Assembly (NCBI GenBank): GCA_002310995.1
Contig: DBYV01000038.1
Coordinates: forward strand, 1 to 53,023
From: a bacterium UBP6_UBA1177
GTDB lineage: Bacteria > UBP6 > UBA1177
Reading direction: 5' to 3'
DNA: 53,023 nt
Below, piece by piece: positions 27,001 through 35,469 of this stretch. How positions within the stretch are numbered: position 1 is the stretch's first letter; every line of letters begins with the position of its first letter. Position numbers and translations under genes: made by a program. The notes below the pieces were generated by a model. It was not told the DNA's origin, did no database searches, and was given only the letters and a program-made list of their open reading frames with translations.

Positions 27001-30000
27001 CGGCAAAAAAGATAACCTGCAGACCTGCTGCGGGCGATCAGATTGAAAGCTGTGACAGCATCACGAATAAGGTGACTGAAGAGATAAAATACAATGTCAG
27101 CGGTTCACCGATATACTTCAAAAACGCCGACGGGCAGGTGACACTGAACATTTACGACACGAATGCAGAAACAAATGAAGAGAATTACAACTTCCATTTC
27201 TATGCTGATCCGCACACATACATAAATTATGATCAGACGATCCCGGACCTTGACCTGGGTTTTGTAAGAGCCGACAATCTGCGTAAAACAGGGACGCCGG
27301 TCTGCTCGGCGGTTTTCAGCCTTAACACCGTGGCAGGTGATCTTGATACTGATCTGCTCGACTATGTAAGATACGGGCTGAACCACAGTTCCAATCTGTG
27401 CAGCGACACTGCAAACAGCAGGGTAACGAACTATGAATGGGACAAAGAGGCGTTCGGAAAGCCCTACGACCTGAAAACTGTCACTTACCCCGACGGAAAA
27501 ACCAAAACATTGGTGTATGACTATGACATCCGCAGTTTTTTTCAGAATTCCCCGCAGCCGTCTCTGTATGCGGACTACACTCCGAACGGCAAAGTATGGG
27601 GCGAAACCATAACCGGCAGCGACAGCCAGAACACACTTCAGACCTGCTATGCCTACGACATAAATTATCAGCTTATTGCTCAGGGCACAGGTCCGGCAGG
27701 CAGCGGCTGCGACTATAAAAAAGGGTTCGGTTTTGATTCTTCAGGACTGTTGATGACACGTGATGTTTCATACAACGGAAACACTGAAGTACTTCCCAAC
27801 GATTACATCTACGACAGTATGGGAAGAAAGATCGCAGAGAGAAATTCAGCCGGAGTCTCCACGCTTTATGTTTACGACGGTCTTGACAGAGTCGTTTTCT
27901 CATTTTTCGGCTGCGAACTGAATAACAACAATTCTGCTGCTTTCGAGACACGGGTTTACGAACCTTACAATTTCGACGGAGACGATACGGCAGGAGAAAA
28001 CGGCCTGGGAGTAACTTTCCGATCAGCCTTTCCTTACGATGATTTCACCTGCGAATACTACCGCAAATACAAATATGACGTCATGAGTAATCTGAAAGAG
28101 ACCTATTTCTTTGAATACTGGGGAGTAAACCAGAACAATCAGATAGCTAAAAACACAACTTCACCTAAGATCATCAAACAGGAAACAGAATATGACTTCC
28201 TTGGCCGTGCAGTAAAAAGCTGCCAGTCTGATGCAACAGCTGTAAACTCCGACAAAAGGTGCATAGAAACAGAGCATGATATTTTCGGGAACATCGTGAA
28301 AAAAGAAGAAGCGGTTTATGATCAAAACAATCATAAACGAAATGATGTCCATGGTGAAGTCCGCACAATCACCTACGACCACAGAAACAGGCCTCTCACA
28401 GTCACAGTCGACGGACTTCAGACGGAACAGTATTTCTACCACAATGAAACATGCGGCACTTATTGCGGTTACGATGAAATAGCAAACAAATACGGAACAA
28501 CTAACACTCTCAAAACATACAAAGACAAATGGGGCAGAGCCGCGAAACAGGTCGATCCGTTCGGGAACAATGTAGAACCGCATTACAACAGCACGACATG
28601 GCTGACGGATTATTCAAAAACCTACAACGGCACTACTTTGACAAGTTTTGATGCCTACGAATATGATGATTTAGGCAGGATTTCTACTGTTAAAAAAGTG
28701 CTTTTCGATCCTGCGTCGAATACATCCAATGCAGCAGCAACCAGCATTGCCGGAATTTCCGCCAAAGAGATGGTTCTTGAAAAATCGTATTCCTACGATT
28801 CGGATACAGGAAGTATTGCGAGTGTTTCCGACAGCTTTGGAAGAGAGACACTCAATGAATATGACAACTTAAACCGTATTGTAAAAGTAGAAAACTACGA
28901 CGCTGATAACCAACTTGTTTCCTTGGAAAAAACTGCCTACGACGCGTCCGGCAGAATATCAGCTGAACAGAGCTGGACTTCGGCGAAAACTACCGTTACG
29001 GAATACGATTATGACAAAATGGGCAGAGTTACCGCCACATGCGTCAGCACTACGAATGCTACCGAAACAGATGACTGCATTGCGGCTTCATGCACTTTCA
29101 CAGATACAAAATGCTCTTACCAGCTTTATAATACCGGCGGTCAGTTGGTATGGAGTGCGGACACAGAGAGCGATGGAATCACGAACTTGCTTCCCTTCTT
29201 AAATGCAGATCTTGTTGTCGGGAACGAAACTGTTTACAGCTACAATGCTTTCGGTGAAGTTGTAAAAACGGCAAGGAGAATGACTGCAAACGGCAGCGGC
29301 GGCGGTTATAAAGAAACGCAGCTTTACAATTCCGACGGCTGGATAACCACAAATTATACTTATGATATTTTTGGCAGAAACACCGAAAAAGCTGATGACA
29401 ACGGAGCAAAAACCTATTACACCTACACTGCAAACAATCTTCCTGCGACAGAAAAATACTGCGGAAGCGGTGATTCTAACTGCAGATTCCCACGTGAAGT
29501 CACTTACACTTACAACACTCTGCGTGATCTTGTCAGTGAAACTTACGAGCAGAATAATGTTTCTTTGACAGTAAACTACGGCCGTGACGACTATGGCAGG
29601 ATTTCGCAGAAATACACTGGAAATACAGCAAACGATGTTTATCAGACTTTCACTTACAATAACAGAAACCTTCTTGAAACGGCGAAAAGCGTTGATCCGA
29701 CGAATACGACTTCCACGCTTTCGGAAGTAACCAGAACCTATGATTCCTTCGGCAGCATAAAATCCGAAACCTTTGATTCAGGCATGCTATCAAGCGCGAT
29801 CGCATGGAACTCTTCAACCAAAGTGATGAGCGAAACTATCACACTTCCGACTGGTAAAAACATCGTTGAAACAGCTTTCAGCGGACTTCCGAAAACTCTT
29901 GAATACGACGGAACAAAGCTGCTTCAATACAATTACGGCTCCGGAAATGTCCTAAGCTCAATCCACAAGAATTTTGATGCAAACAATAACCATTCAGCCG

Positions 30001-32201
30001 AGCTTGACTACACCTACAACGACTGGCGCAAGGTGAGCCGCAGAAAAGAGGAGTTTACGGCACAGAACGCACCGACCGTTGCGGATTACGAATACACCTA
30101 TTCCAAAGGGCTTCACCTCATCGGGAAGCAGGAAAACGAGGAAAACCGCAGGACCGCTTATCAGTATGACTCATACTACCGCCTGAGAAGGGTCGATTAC
30201 AACTGCACATACGATGCAGACGATCCAACCTGCATAGAGGGCAGGAACAATGTCTTCAAGTGCAATGCGGCTGAAAGCGGCTGCGAAGACTTCCAGCTTG
30301 ACGGTGTCCACAACATCAGATCGAGTTATGAAAACCAGACAAATTTTGCATGGACAGTCGACGGTTTTAACAGGCTTGAGCATAAATCGTGGAATAATAA
30401 TACAACCACATATAGCTACGATTCAAACAACAACATGATCGGAGAAGATTTTGACGGCGACCAGAATGCGGACATTACCTACACCTACGACAAGCTGAAC
30501 CGTCTGACAAGCGTCACGAACTCCGATTATCTTGTCGAATACAGCTATGACCCCTTCAACAGAAGAACGGAGAAAACCGTTTATTATGCTGACGGAAACG
30601 ACACATTCGAGAGAACCCACAAATATGCTTACAACGACTGGGATATCATCAGCGAAGAAATCAAGACACTCCGCACATCGGATAACCCGGTCACCACAAC
30701 AGCATGGGAACTCCGCAGATATGTTGATCAGGGCACCGATAACCACATAATCATGGACACCGTTTCATGCAGCGACGACGGCAACGGCAACTGCTCGCCC
30801 AACGAATCGACACTTCAGAGAATCTGGTTCCACAAGGATGAGCGCGGCAACGTCATAGCAGTATCAGACGGAAACGGCACAATATACGAGCGTTACCGTT
30901 ACCGCGTCTACGGAGAACATGAAGTCCTGAACGCTGATTTCACACCCAAATCGACAGCAGCAGCGTCTCCGTTCCTCTGGGGCGGCTCACTCTACGAGCC
31001 CGAAACCAACCTTTATTGGATGCGCAACCGTTATTACCACATTGATATGCACCGCTTCATCAATCAAGACCCCATCGGCATCTGGGGAGATGCAAACAAC
31101 CTCGGCAACGGCTTCGCCTACGTTGCAGGAATGGTTATTGAAGCGAGTGACCCGACGGGGTTGTATACAGAGTTGATATATTGGCATCCCGTTGTAGATT
31201 GGGAACATAAAGAATCAATTGCTGGTCACATTTCCATTCGCATAAATGATACTTCTTATTCTTGGGAAAGTAACGGAATGAATGTTGATAGCATAGAAAA
31301 TTATTTAAATGAAAACACTTTTCGAATGGGTGAAGGAATAATATTGAATATATCGGCAGATAAAGAAGTAAAATTGGAAAATTACTTAAAAAGTTTACCA
31401 CAAAATATTCCTCCACGAAAGTATCTTTGGTACAATTTGTCCCACAAAGACAAAAAAGGTTATTGGCTTACCTCCAATAATTGTGGTCAAGTCGCTCTTA
31501 GGGAAATTAGCAAAGCGACAGGTTATCAATTCAATCCTGTCACACTACCTGAAGCAGTTGCAAGAGAAGTTTTTGACAGCCCATTAAATCGCGGAAAAAG
31601 GTGGTATGCACCAACAAGAAAAGATAAGAAAAAAGATAAAGCTCCACAAACAGAAATACAAGCCAGTGCAGATCCCGAAGACGGTGCTACTGCTGATTTT
31701 TCGAGGGTTGTTAATTGGATTCACATGGTTCAAAATTCTGATGGTTCTCGAACATATACTCTTGCCAACGGTGATAAAGTAACCGTTGGACCTGATGGAA
31801 CAATAATAAAATGCCAAGGAGATTGTACGCAAACACCTGAAGGTGCCTCTTTTACAGAAAAGTATCCTTCAGATCCTTATGAAGACACTTCAGATGCCAT
31901 ACAAAAAGTCTTAATGAATAATATTTTGGCTAAAATGCTGAAGCGCGGTGAAAATGAACAACCTCCAGTTTTCATTGATAATAGCACTGGTCCAAACGGA
32001 GCAATAATGATTTACCGTAATCCTTACTATATTAACAAAGATCCTCTAAAAAATATTTTGATTCTCGGATATGACGGCTCAAAGCCGATTTTTGTCAGAA
32101 ATCCTTTAGCTTTCCCAACATCCAAAACATGGTCTAATACTTATGAAAAATGGCAACAGAGTGGCTTTGTTCAACCGGAGGTTGACCCATGGTTAAGGTA
32201 A
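24033..32201 (+). CDS. Giant secreted Rhs/YD-repeat polymorphic toxin with EGF-like and LRR modules
   Basis: 2,722 residues. Signal peptide 1-19; EGF-like modules at about 26-59, 63-96, 217-250 and 433-459 (CSGHGxC...CxCxxGY pattern); leucine-rich repeats about 288-372 (LxxLDVSGNNISDLSPL); another Cys-rich segment to about 560; a long spacer; then YD repeats from about 1160 to the Rhs core end. The core ends SLYEPETNLYWMRNRYY, INQDPIGIWGD and ASDPTGL at residue 2377. The tip (2378-2576) has a His (GHISI, 2399) and a later Cys (SNNCGQVALREI, 2484), recalling permuted papain-like folds. A tail (2577-2722) is shared with the downstream copies. The start at 24033 has GGAGGG; the frame stays open upstream into the sigma gene, but that would hide the signal peptide. 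Likely a contact-dependent or surface toxin; the enzymatic activity is inferred. Confidence 0.9.
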   Translation: MKKCMLFAVVFFCFTSLSADWGEELCEDVTCSGHGECQDDGENEWCVCDEGYIADGLDCILGCNGVTCSGHGSCSVVSGAEVCTCEAGFSATGLNCILNEASTVDTLAILNSADCYNTGNCHYRLIFATGAYSFTPSVSSLYDIIVNVLDSENVWHNYRKTVAQCVTEGVCDNVDAQYIDFWFQHSVNGNQYVTVELLGNGDDAYDDMYHDVLINYCYGVNCGTGGSCDGTSGYPVCTCEEGYVLRNGICEEGWFEDENLAAAVIELLQYKGYAVETEADIDPEMLSDIESLSLKGKNISSLVGIGLFSSLAALDVSGNNISDLSPLADCSDLKVLNISGNPAADLTPLSALPLFSIDISYSGVYNLNPLVPVTSLGEIIFAGSGAGLHGIVRPENTSVPQWLAGENLTGCNELSLYDMSGSRVGKIEINTGCSVHGSCVLGQCVCDEGYVHAALTNTCFDPNGCSNGFHINTDHGICVKNRIPAVCPDDDPGKIFPDAYLEWDGKGYGYPDGFTTGEPCLIGDETCDNTESKSVCRWECREGYMLADSGLMCAPFAEREISASAYNRRLLPEISRRDVSFEPIPGVPSLIPVLRAEEYYGLERPFRLRWNLDLPRVELLTRETCGLVCPTTWDKKTVYVLMPWGQEEYSIEAEKICYNSNDVEISPCETLEDVASSDHVKITYYPAPGQNLFSYIVMETKSIAYNPRPGMLGKDILPEYDTWKITRYGDDGSVTEFERENAKRPDYYEFMDYIPISKHITRDQKMTSFKYVWERNNRYAYSKMKSVSVIDPLKRVVKISADSVDVGLMSRPDTNIDKIYGALDGTIEISTGKAGINDDFSDEDLQTAVIYKNIDGFSMNAEIYKNGEGYRVDRYHISSGNLFLESYNYNSAVLPNHFGALYGSTKWNLGVSGYTEETLVGRDTVNPEYVFKKVRGSFVRSYQGRYPQTYSLSLQEGDQHKITTVYGTEKNGISLNERIVEEYFTNWAQPAKKITCRPAAGDQIESCDSITNKVTEEIKYNVSGSPIYFKNADGQVTLNIYDTNAETNEENYNFHFYADPHTYINYDQTIPDLDLGFVRADNLRKTGTPVCSAVFSLNTVAGDLDTDLLDYVRYGLNHSSNLCSDTANSRVTNYEWDKEAFGKPYDLKTVTYPDGKTKTLVYDYDIRSFFQNSPQPSLYADYTPNGKVWGETITGSDSQNTLQTCYAYDINYQLIAQGTGPAGSGCDYKKGFGFDSSGLLMTRDVSYNGNTEVLPNDYIYDSMGRKIAERNSAGVSTLYVYDGLDRVVFSFFGCELNNNNSAAFETRVYEPYNFDGDDTAGENGLGVTFRSAFPYDDFTCEYYRKYKYDVMSNLKETYFFEYWGVNQNNQIAKNTTSPKIIKQETEYDFLGRAVKSCQSDATAVNSDKRCIETEHDIFGNIVKKEEAVYDQNNHKRNDVHGEVRTITYDHRNRPLTVTVDGLQTEQYFYHNETCGTYCGYDEIANKYGTTNTLKTYKDKWGRAAKQVDPFGNNVEPHYNSTTWLTDYSKTYNGTTLTSFDAYEYDDLGRISTVKKVLFDPASNTSNAAATSIAGISAKEMVLEKSYSYDSDTGSIASVSDSFGRETLNEYDNLNRIVKVENYDADNQLVSLEKTAYDASGRISAEQSWTSAKTTVTEYDYDKMGRVTATCVSTTNATETDDCIAASCTFTDTKCSYQLYNTGGQLVWSADTESDGITNLLPFLNADLVVGNETVYSYNAFGEVVKTARRMTANGSGGGYKETQLYNSDGWITTNYTYDIFGRNTEKADDNGAKTYYTYTANNLPATEKYCGSGDSNCRFPREVTYTYNTLRDLVSETYEQNNVSLTVNYGRDDYGRISQKYTGNTANDVYQTFTYNNRNLLETAKSVDPTNTTSTLSEVTRTYDSFGSIKSETFDSGMLSSAIAWNSSTKVMSETITLPTGKNIVETAFSGLPKTLEYDGTKLLQYNYGSGNVLSSIHKNFDANNNHSAELDYTYNDWRKVSRRKEEFTAQNAPTVADYEYTYSKGLHLIGKQENEENRRTAYQYDSYYRLRRVDYNCTYDADDPTCIEGRNNVFKCNAAESGCEDFQLDGVHNIRSSYENQTNFAWTVDGFNRLEHKSWNNNTTTYSYDSNNNMIGEDFDGDQNADITYTYDKLNRLTSVTNSDYLVEYSYDPFNRRTEKTVYYADGNDTFERTHKYAYNDWDIISEEIKTLRTSDNPVTTTAWELRRYVDQGTDNHIIMDTVSCSDDGNGNCSPNESTLQRIWFHKDERGNVIAVSDGNGTIYERYRYRVYGEHEVLNADFTPKSTAAASPFLWGGSLYEPETNLYWMRNRYYHIDMHRFINQDPIGIWGDANNLGNGFAYVAGMVIEASDPTGLYTELIYWHPVVDWEHKESIAGHISIRINDTSYSWESNGMNVDSIENYLNENTFRMGEGIILNISADKEVKLENYLKSLPQNIPPRKYLWYNLSHKDKKGYWLTSNNCGQVALREISKATGYQFNPVTLPEAVAREVFDSPLNRGKRWYAPTRKDKKKDKAPQTEIQASADPEDGATADFSRVVNWIHMVQNSDGSRTYTLANGDKVTVGPDGTIIKCQGDCTQTPEGASFTEKYPSDPYEDTSDAIQKVLMNNILAKMLKRGENEQPPVFIDNSTGPNGAIMIYRNPYYINKDPLKNILILGYDGSKPIFVRNPLAFPTSKTWSNTYEKWQQSGFVQPEVDPWLR
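30022..31163 (+). repeat. Rhs core direct repeat, copy 1
   Basis: Homologous to 32873-34035 with an offset of 2,851 bp (2,872 after a 21-bp length difference near the core end). It covers the last YD repeats and the conserved Rhs core, and stops exactly at the Leu codon of DPTGL, after which the two genes share nothing until the tail. The stretch 30601-30799 matches 33452-33650 with one mismatch by eye. Confidence 0.95.
31761..32201 (+). repeat. Conserved Rhs C-terminal tail, copy 1
   Basis: Encodes a tail shared with 34486-34959 and, in part, 35469-35669. Shared landmarks are GDC..TPEG, YPSDPYED, KMLKRGENEQPP, STGPNGAI, NPYY.NKDPLK, RNP, TYEKWQQSGF and VDP near the end. It lies on the far side of the variable tip from the Rhs core. 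Confidence 0.9.
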
Positions 32202-32530
32202 TCAATAGAATAATGAAAAAAATAAATAGCAATCAATTGTTTTATACTTTTATTTTAGCTTCAGAATTCAGTTACTTGTTGGTTTTTTTTGGAATATTGT
32301 TTATTTGGGGTTGTGGATCAAAAATGGGCAATATTAAATTATTGTCAGATATCGGTGGTTTTTCATTTTTGATAGGTGTTCCATGTTTTTTAATAGTTTA
32401 CATAAGTTACATAATTTCCAGCTTTTTTGCACCACAGATAAAAAAATTCAGAAGTACAATTATTTTATTGTTTTTGTTTCGGCTTTTTTGGGTACTTTTT
32501 GTCTTTAGTATTTTCGGTTACACAGTATAG
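32189..32530 (+). CDS. Small membrane protein, candidate immunity protein 1
   Basis: 113 residues, three hydrophobic segments (about 18-40, 50-75, 88-110), no family recognised. The ATG at 32189 lies within the last codons of the Rhs gene (13-nt overlap), with GGAGG at 32177-32181 inside the Rhs reading frame, so its translation is coupled to the toxin. That position is the classical one for an immunity gene. Visibly AT-rich like the tip. A second Met at 32213 is an alternative start. The function is inferred from position only. Confidence 0.65.
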   Translation: MVKVINRIMKKINSNQLFYTFILASEFSYLLVFFGILFIWGCGSKMGNIKLLSDIGGFSFLIGVPCFLIVYISYIISSFFAPQIKKFRSTIILLFLFRLFWVLFVFSIFGYTV

Positions 32531-32541
32531 AAGAGGATATT

Positions 32542-32832
32542 ATGAAAAATGATAGTTTTAAAATATACTTGATTTTATTGGCAATCTCTTGGGATTGTTT
32601 CATGATTGTTTTGGCATTGATTGAACCAAGCAGTAGAAGCACACAGAATTTTATCTACTATATGCTTCTCGGTGTTGTTTTTATGATTTTTGAGGTGTTT
32701 TTTACGGCGAGCTTTTTCATAAAAGAACTGGAAAACAAGAGAAAAGCTATAATTGTAGCATTTTTTTTGTCGTGGGTATATGCCGGTGTGCTCACTGCTG
32801 TAACAGATATATTGACTGCTATTTTATTTTAA
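32542..32832 (+). CDS. Small membrane protein, possible second immunity protein
   Basis: 96 residues with three hydrophobic segments (about 7-26, 36-60, 68-92) and short charged loops. No family recognised. It follows the previous gene by 11 nt with GAAGAGGA as ribosome binding site. It could be a second immunity or accessory protein of cassette 1, or a remnant of an older cassette. AT-rich. Confidence 0.6.
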   Translation: MKNDSFKIYLILLAISWDCFMIVLALIEPSSRSTQNFIYYMLLGVVFMIFEVFFTASFFIKELENKRKAIIVAFFLSWVYAGVLTAVTDILTAILF

Positions 32833-32853
32833 ACTGAATGCTTAGAATTATTA

Positions 32854-34959
32854 ATGAAATTGCATAGTAATAACTGGCGCAAGGTGAGCCGCAGAAAAGA
32901 GGAGTTCACGGCACAGAACGCTCCGACCGTTGCGGATTACGAATACACATATTCAAAAGGGTTTCATTTGATCGGAAAGCAGGAAAACGAGGAAAACCGC
33001 AGAACGGCATATCAGTATGATTCCTATTACCGCCTGAGAAGGGTCGATTACAACTGCGTATATGATTCAGATGATCCAACATGCAAAGAGGGTAGGAACA
33101 ATGTCTTCAAATGCAACACGGCTGAAAGCGGCTGCGAAGACTTCCAGCTTGACGGAGTCCACAACATCAGATCGAGTTATGAAAACCAGACAAATTTTGC
33201 ATGGACAGTTGACGGTTTCAACAGGCTCACGCAGAAATCAGACGGCAGCAATACAGTCAAATACAGCTATGATTCGAACAACAACATGACCGGAGAGGAT
33301 CTTGACGGCGACCAGAATGCGGACATCGTTTACACCTACGACAAGCTGAACCGCCTGACAAGCGTCACGAACTCCGATTATCTCGTCGAATACAGCTATG
33401 ACCCCTTCAACAGAAGAACGGAAAAGACCGTTTACTACACTGAAAACAGCAACACATTCGAGAGAACCCACAAATATGCTTACAACGACTGGGATATCAT
33501 CAGCGAAGAAATCAAGACACTCCGCACATCGGATAATCCGGTCACCACAACAGCATGGGAACTCCGCAGATATGTTGATCAGGGCACCGATAACCACATA
33601 ATCATGGACACCGTTTCATGCAGCGACGACGGCAACGGCAACTGCTCGCCGAATGAATCGACCCTTCAAAGGATCTGGTTCCACAAGGACGAGCGCGGAA
33701 ATGTAACCGCCCTCACCGATGCAAACGGCAATGTTCTGGAGCGTTACAGATACCGTGTTTACGGAGATTTTGAGATCCTCGATGCCCAATTCTTGCCGAA
33801 AAACTGCAACAACCAGACCTGCTATGCAACAGATCTGCACAACTTCCTCTGGGGCGGCTCGCTCTACGAACCAGAATCAGGCCTCTACTGGATGCGCAAC
33901 CGCTACTATCACATTGACATGCACCGCTTCATCAATCAGGATCCCATCGGAATCTGGGGCGATGCCAACAATCTCGGCAACGGCTTTGCCTATGTCGCCG
34001 GAATGGTCATTGAAGCAAGTGACCCGACGGGGTTGGCGAGTGACGCGAATTCTTTCGCGGAAGTTTATGGGTTCAATAAGCATGATGTTCCTACAACTCC
34101 AATGTCACCTGAAGAAAAAATGGTTGTCGGTTGGATGGGAAGTGCAATTTTTAATATTGGACTTGGTGCTTTGTTTGGTAATACTTTCGGATTAGTTTCT
34201 GGTATTTTTGATACCGCATTGACCATTATTAGTGATCTTGAAAACACTGATTCTAATTTTAAGTTTGTTATTTCTTTAACTTTATTAAGGACTGGAGAAT
34301 ATTATAGTATTATAAAAACTTTTAAGTGGGCGACTGAATCGACATCATATAAAAAACTTGTTGGAGGCTTTGTTAAAGACGCAATATCTCTAGGAATTGA
34401 TTTTTATTCTTTATATGAGAATAGTGCGGCTAAAGATAACGAGTTAAATGAAAATCTGGATTCAGATAAACTTAAGACCTTATTGCTTGATAACGGTGAC
34501 ATAGTGATTGCTGATGAGAATGGTAAAATAGTACATTGCAGTGGTGATTGTAGCAGTACTCCGGAAGGAAGTTATTTAGATGCTGATCTTTTAAAAACTC
34601 TTTGGGGAATATATCCTTCCGATCCTTACGAAGATGTTTCAGATATGATTCAAAACATTATAAGGATAAATATTTTAACAAAAATGCTGAAGCGTGGGGA
34701 AAATGAACAGCCACCATTTTTTACGGATACTAGTACTGGTCCCAATGGCGCAATAAAGATATATAAGAATCCCTACTATGTGAACAAAGATCCTTTGAAA
34801 ATGATTTTGTTCGATGGGAACGATGGTTCTGGAAGACCAATGATTTACAGGAATCCACATGTTCCAGCAAATGCTGAATACGGTTATGATTCAACGACTT
34901 ATGAAAAGTGGCAGCAATCTGGATTCCCGCAAACGAATGTTGATCCGTATTGGTATTAG
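32854..34959 (+). CDS. Orphan Rhs C-terminal cassette (5'-truncated) with a second toxin tip
   Basis: 701 residues in frame, but no signal peptide and no N-terminal modules: residues 7-394 repeat the end of the large Rhs protein (from NWRKVSRRKEEF to ASDPTGL). The tip (395-544) is different. It contains a hydrophobic Gly-rich stretch, VGWMGSAIFNIGLGALFGNT and following residues, that could insert into membranes; no family recognised. The tail (545-701) matches copy 1. The ATG at 32854 has no ribosome binding site that I can see, so the cassette is probably silent until recombined onto the full-length gene. It is followed by its own candidate immunity gene. Known parallel: orphan rhs-CT modules of enterobacteria. 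Confidence 0.85.
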   Translation: MKLHSNNWRKVSRRKEEFTAQNAPTVADYEYTYSKGFHLIGKQENEENRRTAYQYDSYYRLRRVDYNCVYDSDDPTCKEGRNNVFKCNTAESGCEDFQLDGVHNIRSSYENQTNFAWTVDGFNRLTQKSDGSNTVKYSYDSNNNMTGEDLDGDQNADIVYTYDKLNRLTSVTNSDYLVEYSYDPFNRRTEKTVYYTENSNTFERTHKYAYNDWDIISEEIKTLRTSDNPVTTTAWELRRYVDQGTDNHIIMDTVSCSDDGNGNCSPNESTLQRIWFHKDERGNVTALTDANGNVLERYRYRVYGDFEILDAQFLPKNCNNQTCYATDLHNFLWGGSLYEPESGLYWMRNRYYHIDMHRFINQDPIGIWGDANNLGNGFAYVAGMVIEASDPTGLASDANSFAEVYGFNKHDVPTTPMSPEEKMVVGWMGSAIFNIGLGALFGNTFGLVSGIFDTALTIISDLENTDSNFKFVISLTLLRTGEYYSIIKTFKWATESTSYKKLVGGFVKDAISLGIDFYSLYENSAAKDNELNENLDSDKLKTLLLDNGDIVIADENGKIVHCSGDCSSTPEGSYLDADLLKTLWGIYPSDPYEDVSDMIQNIIRINILTKMLKRGENEQPPFFTDTSTGPNGAIKIYKNPYYVNKDPLKMILFDGNDGSGRPMIYRNPHVPANAEYGYDSTTYEKWQQSGFPQTNVDPYWY
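32873..34035 (+). repeat. Rhs core direct repeat, copy 2
   Basis: The partner of 30022-31163. The repeats begin and end in the same reading frame, so a single crossover would delete about 2.85 kb and fuse tip 2, tail 2 and immunity 2 in frame to the full-length Rhs protein. Confidence 0.95.
34486..34959 (+). repeat. Conserved Rhs C-terminal tail, copy 2
   Basis: Aligned with 31761-32201 through protein landmarks CSGDCSSTPEG, YPSDPYEDVSD, KMLKRGENEQPP, STGPNGAI, NPYYVNKDPLK and TYEKWQQSGF. It ends VDPYWY, and the stop codon TAG forms part of a perfect AGGAGGTGA ribosome binding site for the next gene. Confidence 0.9.
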
Positions 34960-34968
34960 GAGGTGATT

Positions 34969-35469
34969 ATGTATAAAACTGCTATTTATTTTTTAGCATC
35001 TTTATTTCTTTTGATTTGGGTATTCTTCATTGAGAGACAAGATGAACAAAAAAGGAAAAAACACAGAAGTTTGTTATTAAAAAACAAGCCGATTGCGGAG
35101 TTCGATTGTGACATAATTAATGGAACAGATAAAGTTCAAGCCGCATTGTTAGCAACACATAGATTTTACAGAACCCATGCTTGTGTTATGTTATATGAAC
35201 AATCTATAGTACTTGCAACTGGTTTGGAAACACTTCAGGACGAAATAATGATAGATGATATAGAGTCAGTGTCTATAAAACGATTGTCGTTAATTGACCA
35301 TCTTTATGTTAGACAAAGAATCCGAAAAATTCCGCATAAAGAGAGTTTGAACGAATTTTACCTGAATGGAGAGAAGGAAGATCTGCTTTACATCAAGAAC
35401 TTTATTGAAGAAAGAATGCACAGACCGCAAATAATTGATTTGACGGGCGGAGACCAAACGGAGCAATAG
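34969..35469 (+). CDS. Single-pass membrane protein, candidate immunity protein 2
   Basis: 166 residues: one N-terminal hydrophobic helix (about 3-22) followed by a basic, then globular part; no family recognised. The ATG at 34969 sits 5 nt after AGGAGG, which overlaps the Rhs stop codon. A GTG at 34963 is in frame but lies inside that ribosome binding site. The position directly behind tail 2 makes it the likely immunity gene for tip 2. Its 3' end runs straight into the vestigial tail 3. Confidence 0.65.
   Translation: MYKTAIYFLASLFLLIWVFFIERQDEQKRKKHRSLLLKNKPIAEFDCDIINGTDKVQAALLATHRFYRTHACVMLYEQSIVLATGLETLQDEIMIDDIESVSIKRLSLIDHLYVRQRIRKIPHKESLNEFYLNGEKEDLLYIKNFIEERMHRPQIIDLTGGDQTEQ

Noticed and set aside
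24739..29500. Other CACGTG sites (for example near 24741, 27758, 29492) as parS
   Set aside because: Only the central hexamer matches; the outer TGTT/AACA positions do not.
32189..32832. Small membrane proteins as holin-like phage genes
   Set aside because: No phage gene is nearby and both sit in the immunity position behind the Rhs tail; kept as candidate immunity proteins instead.
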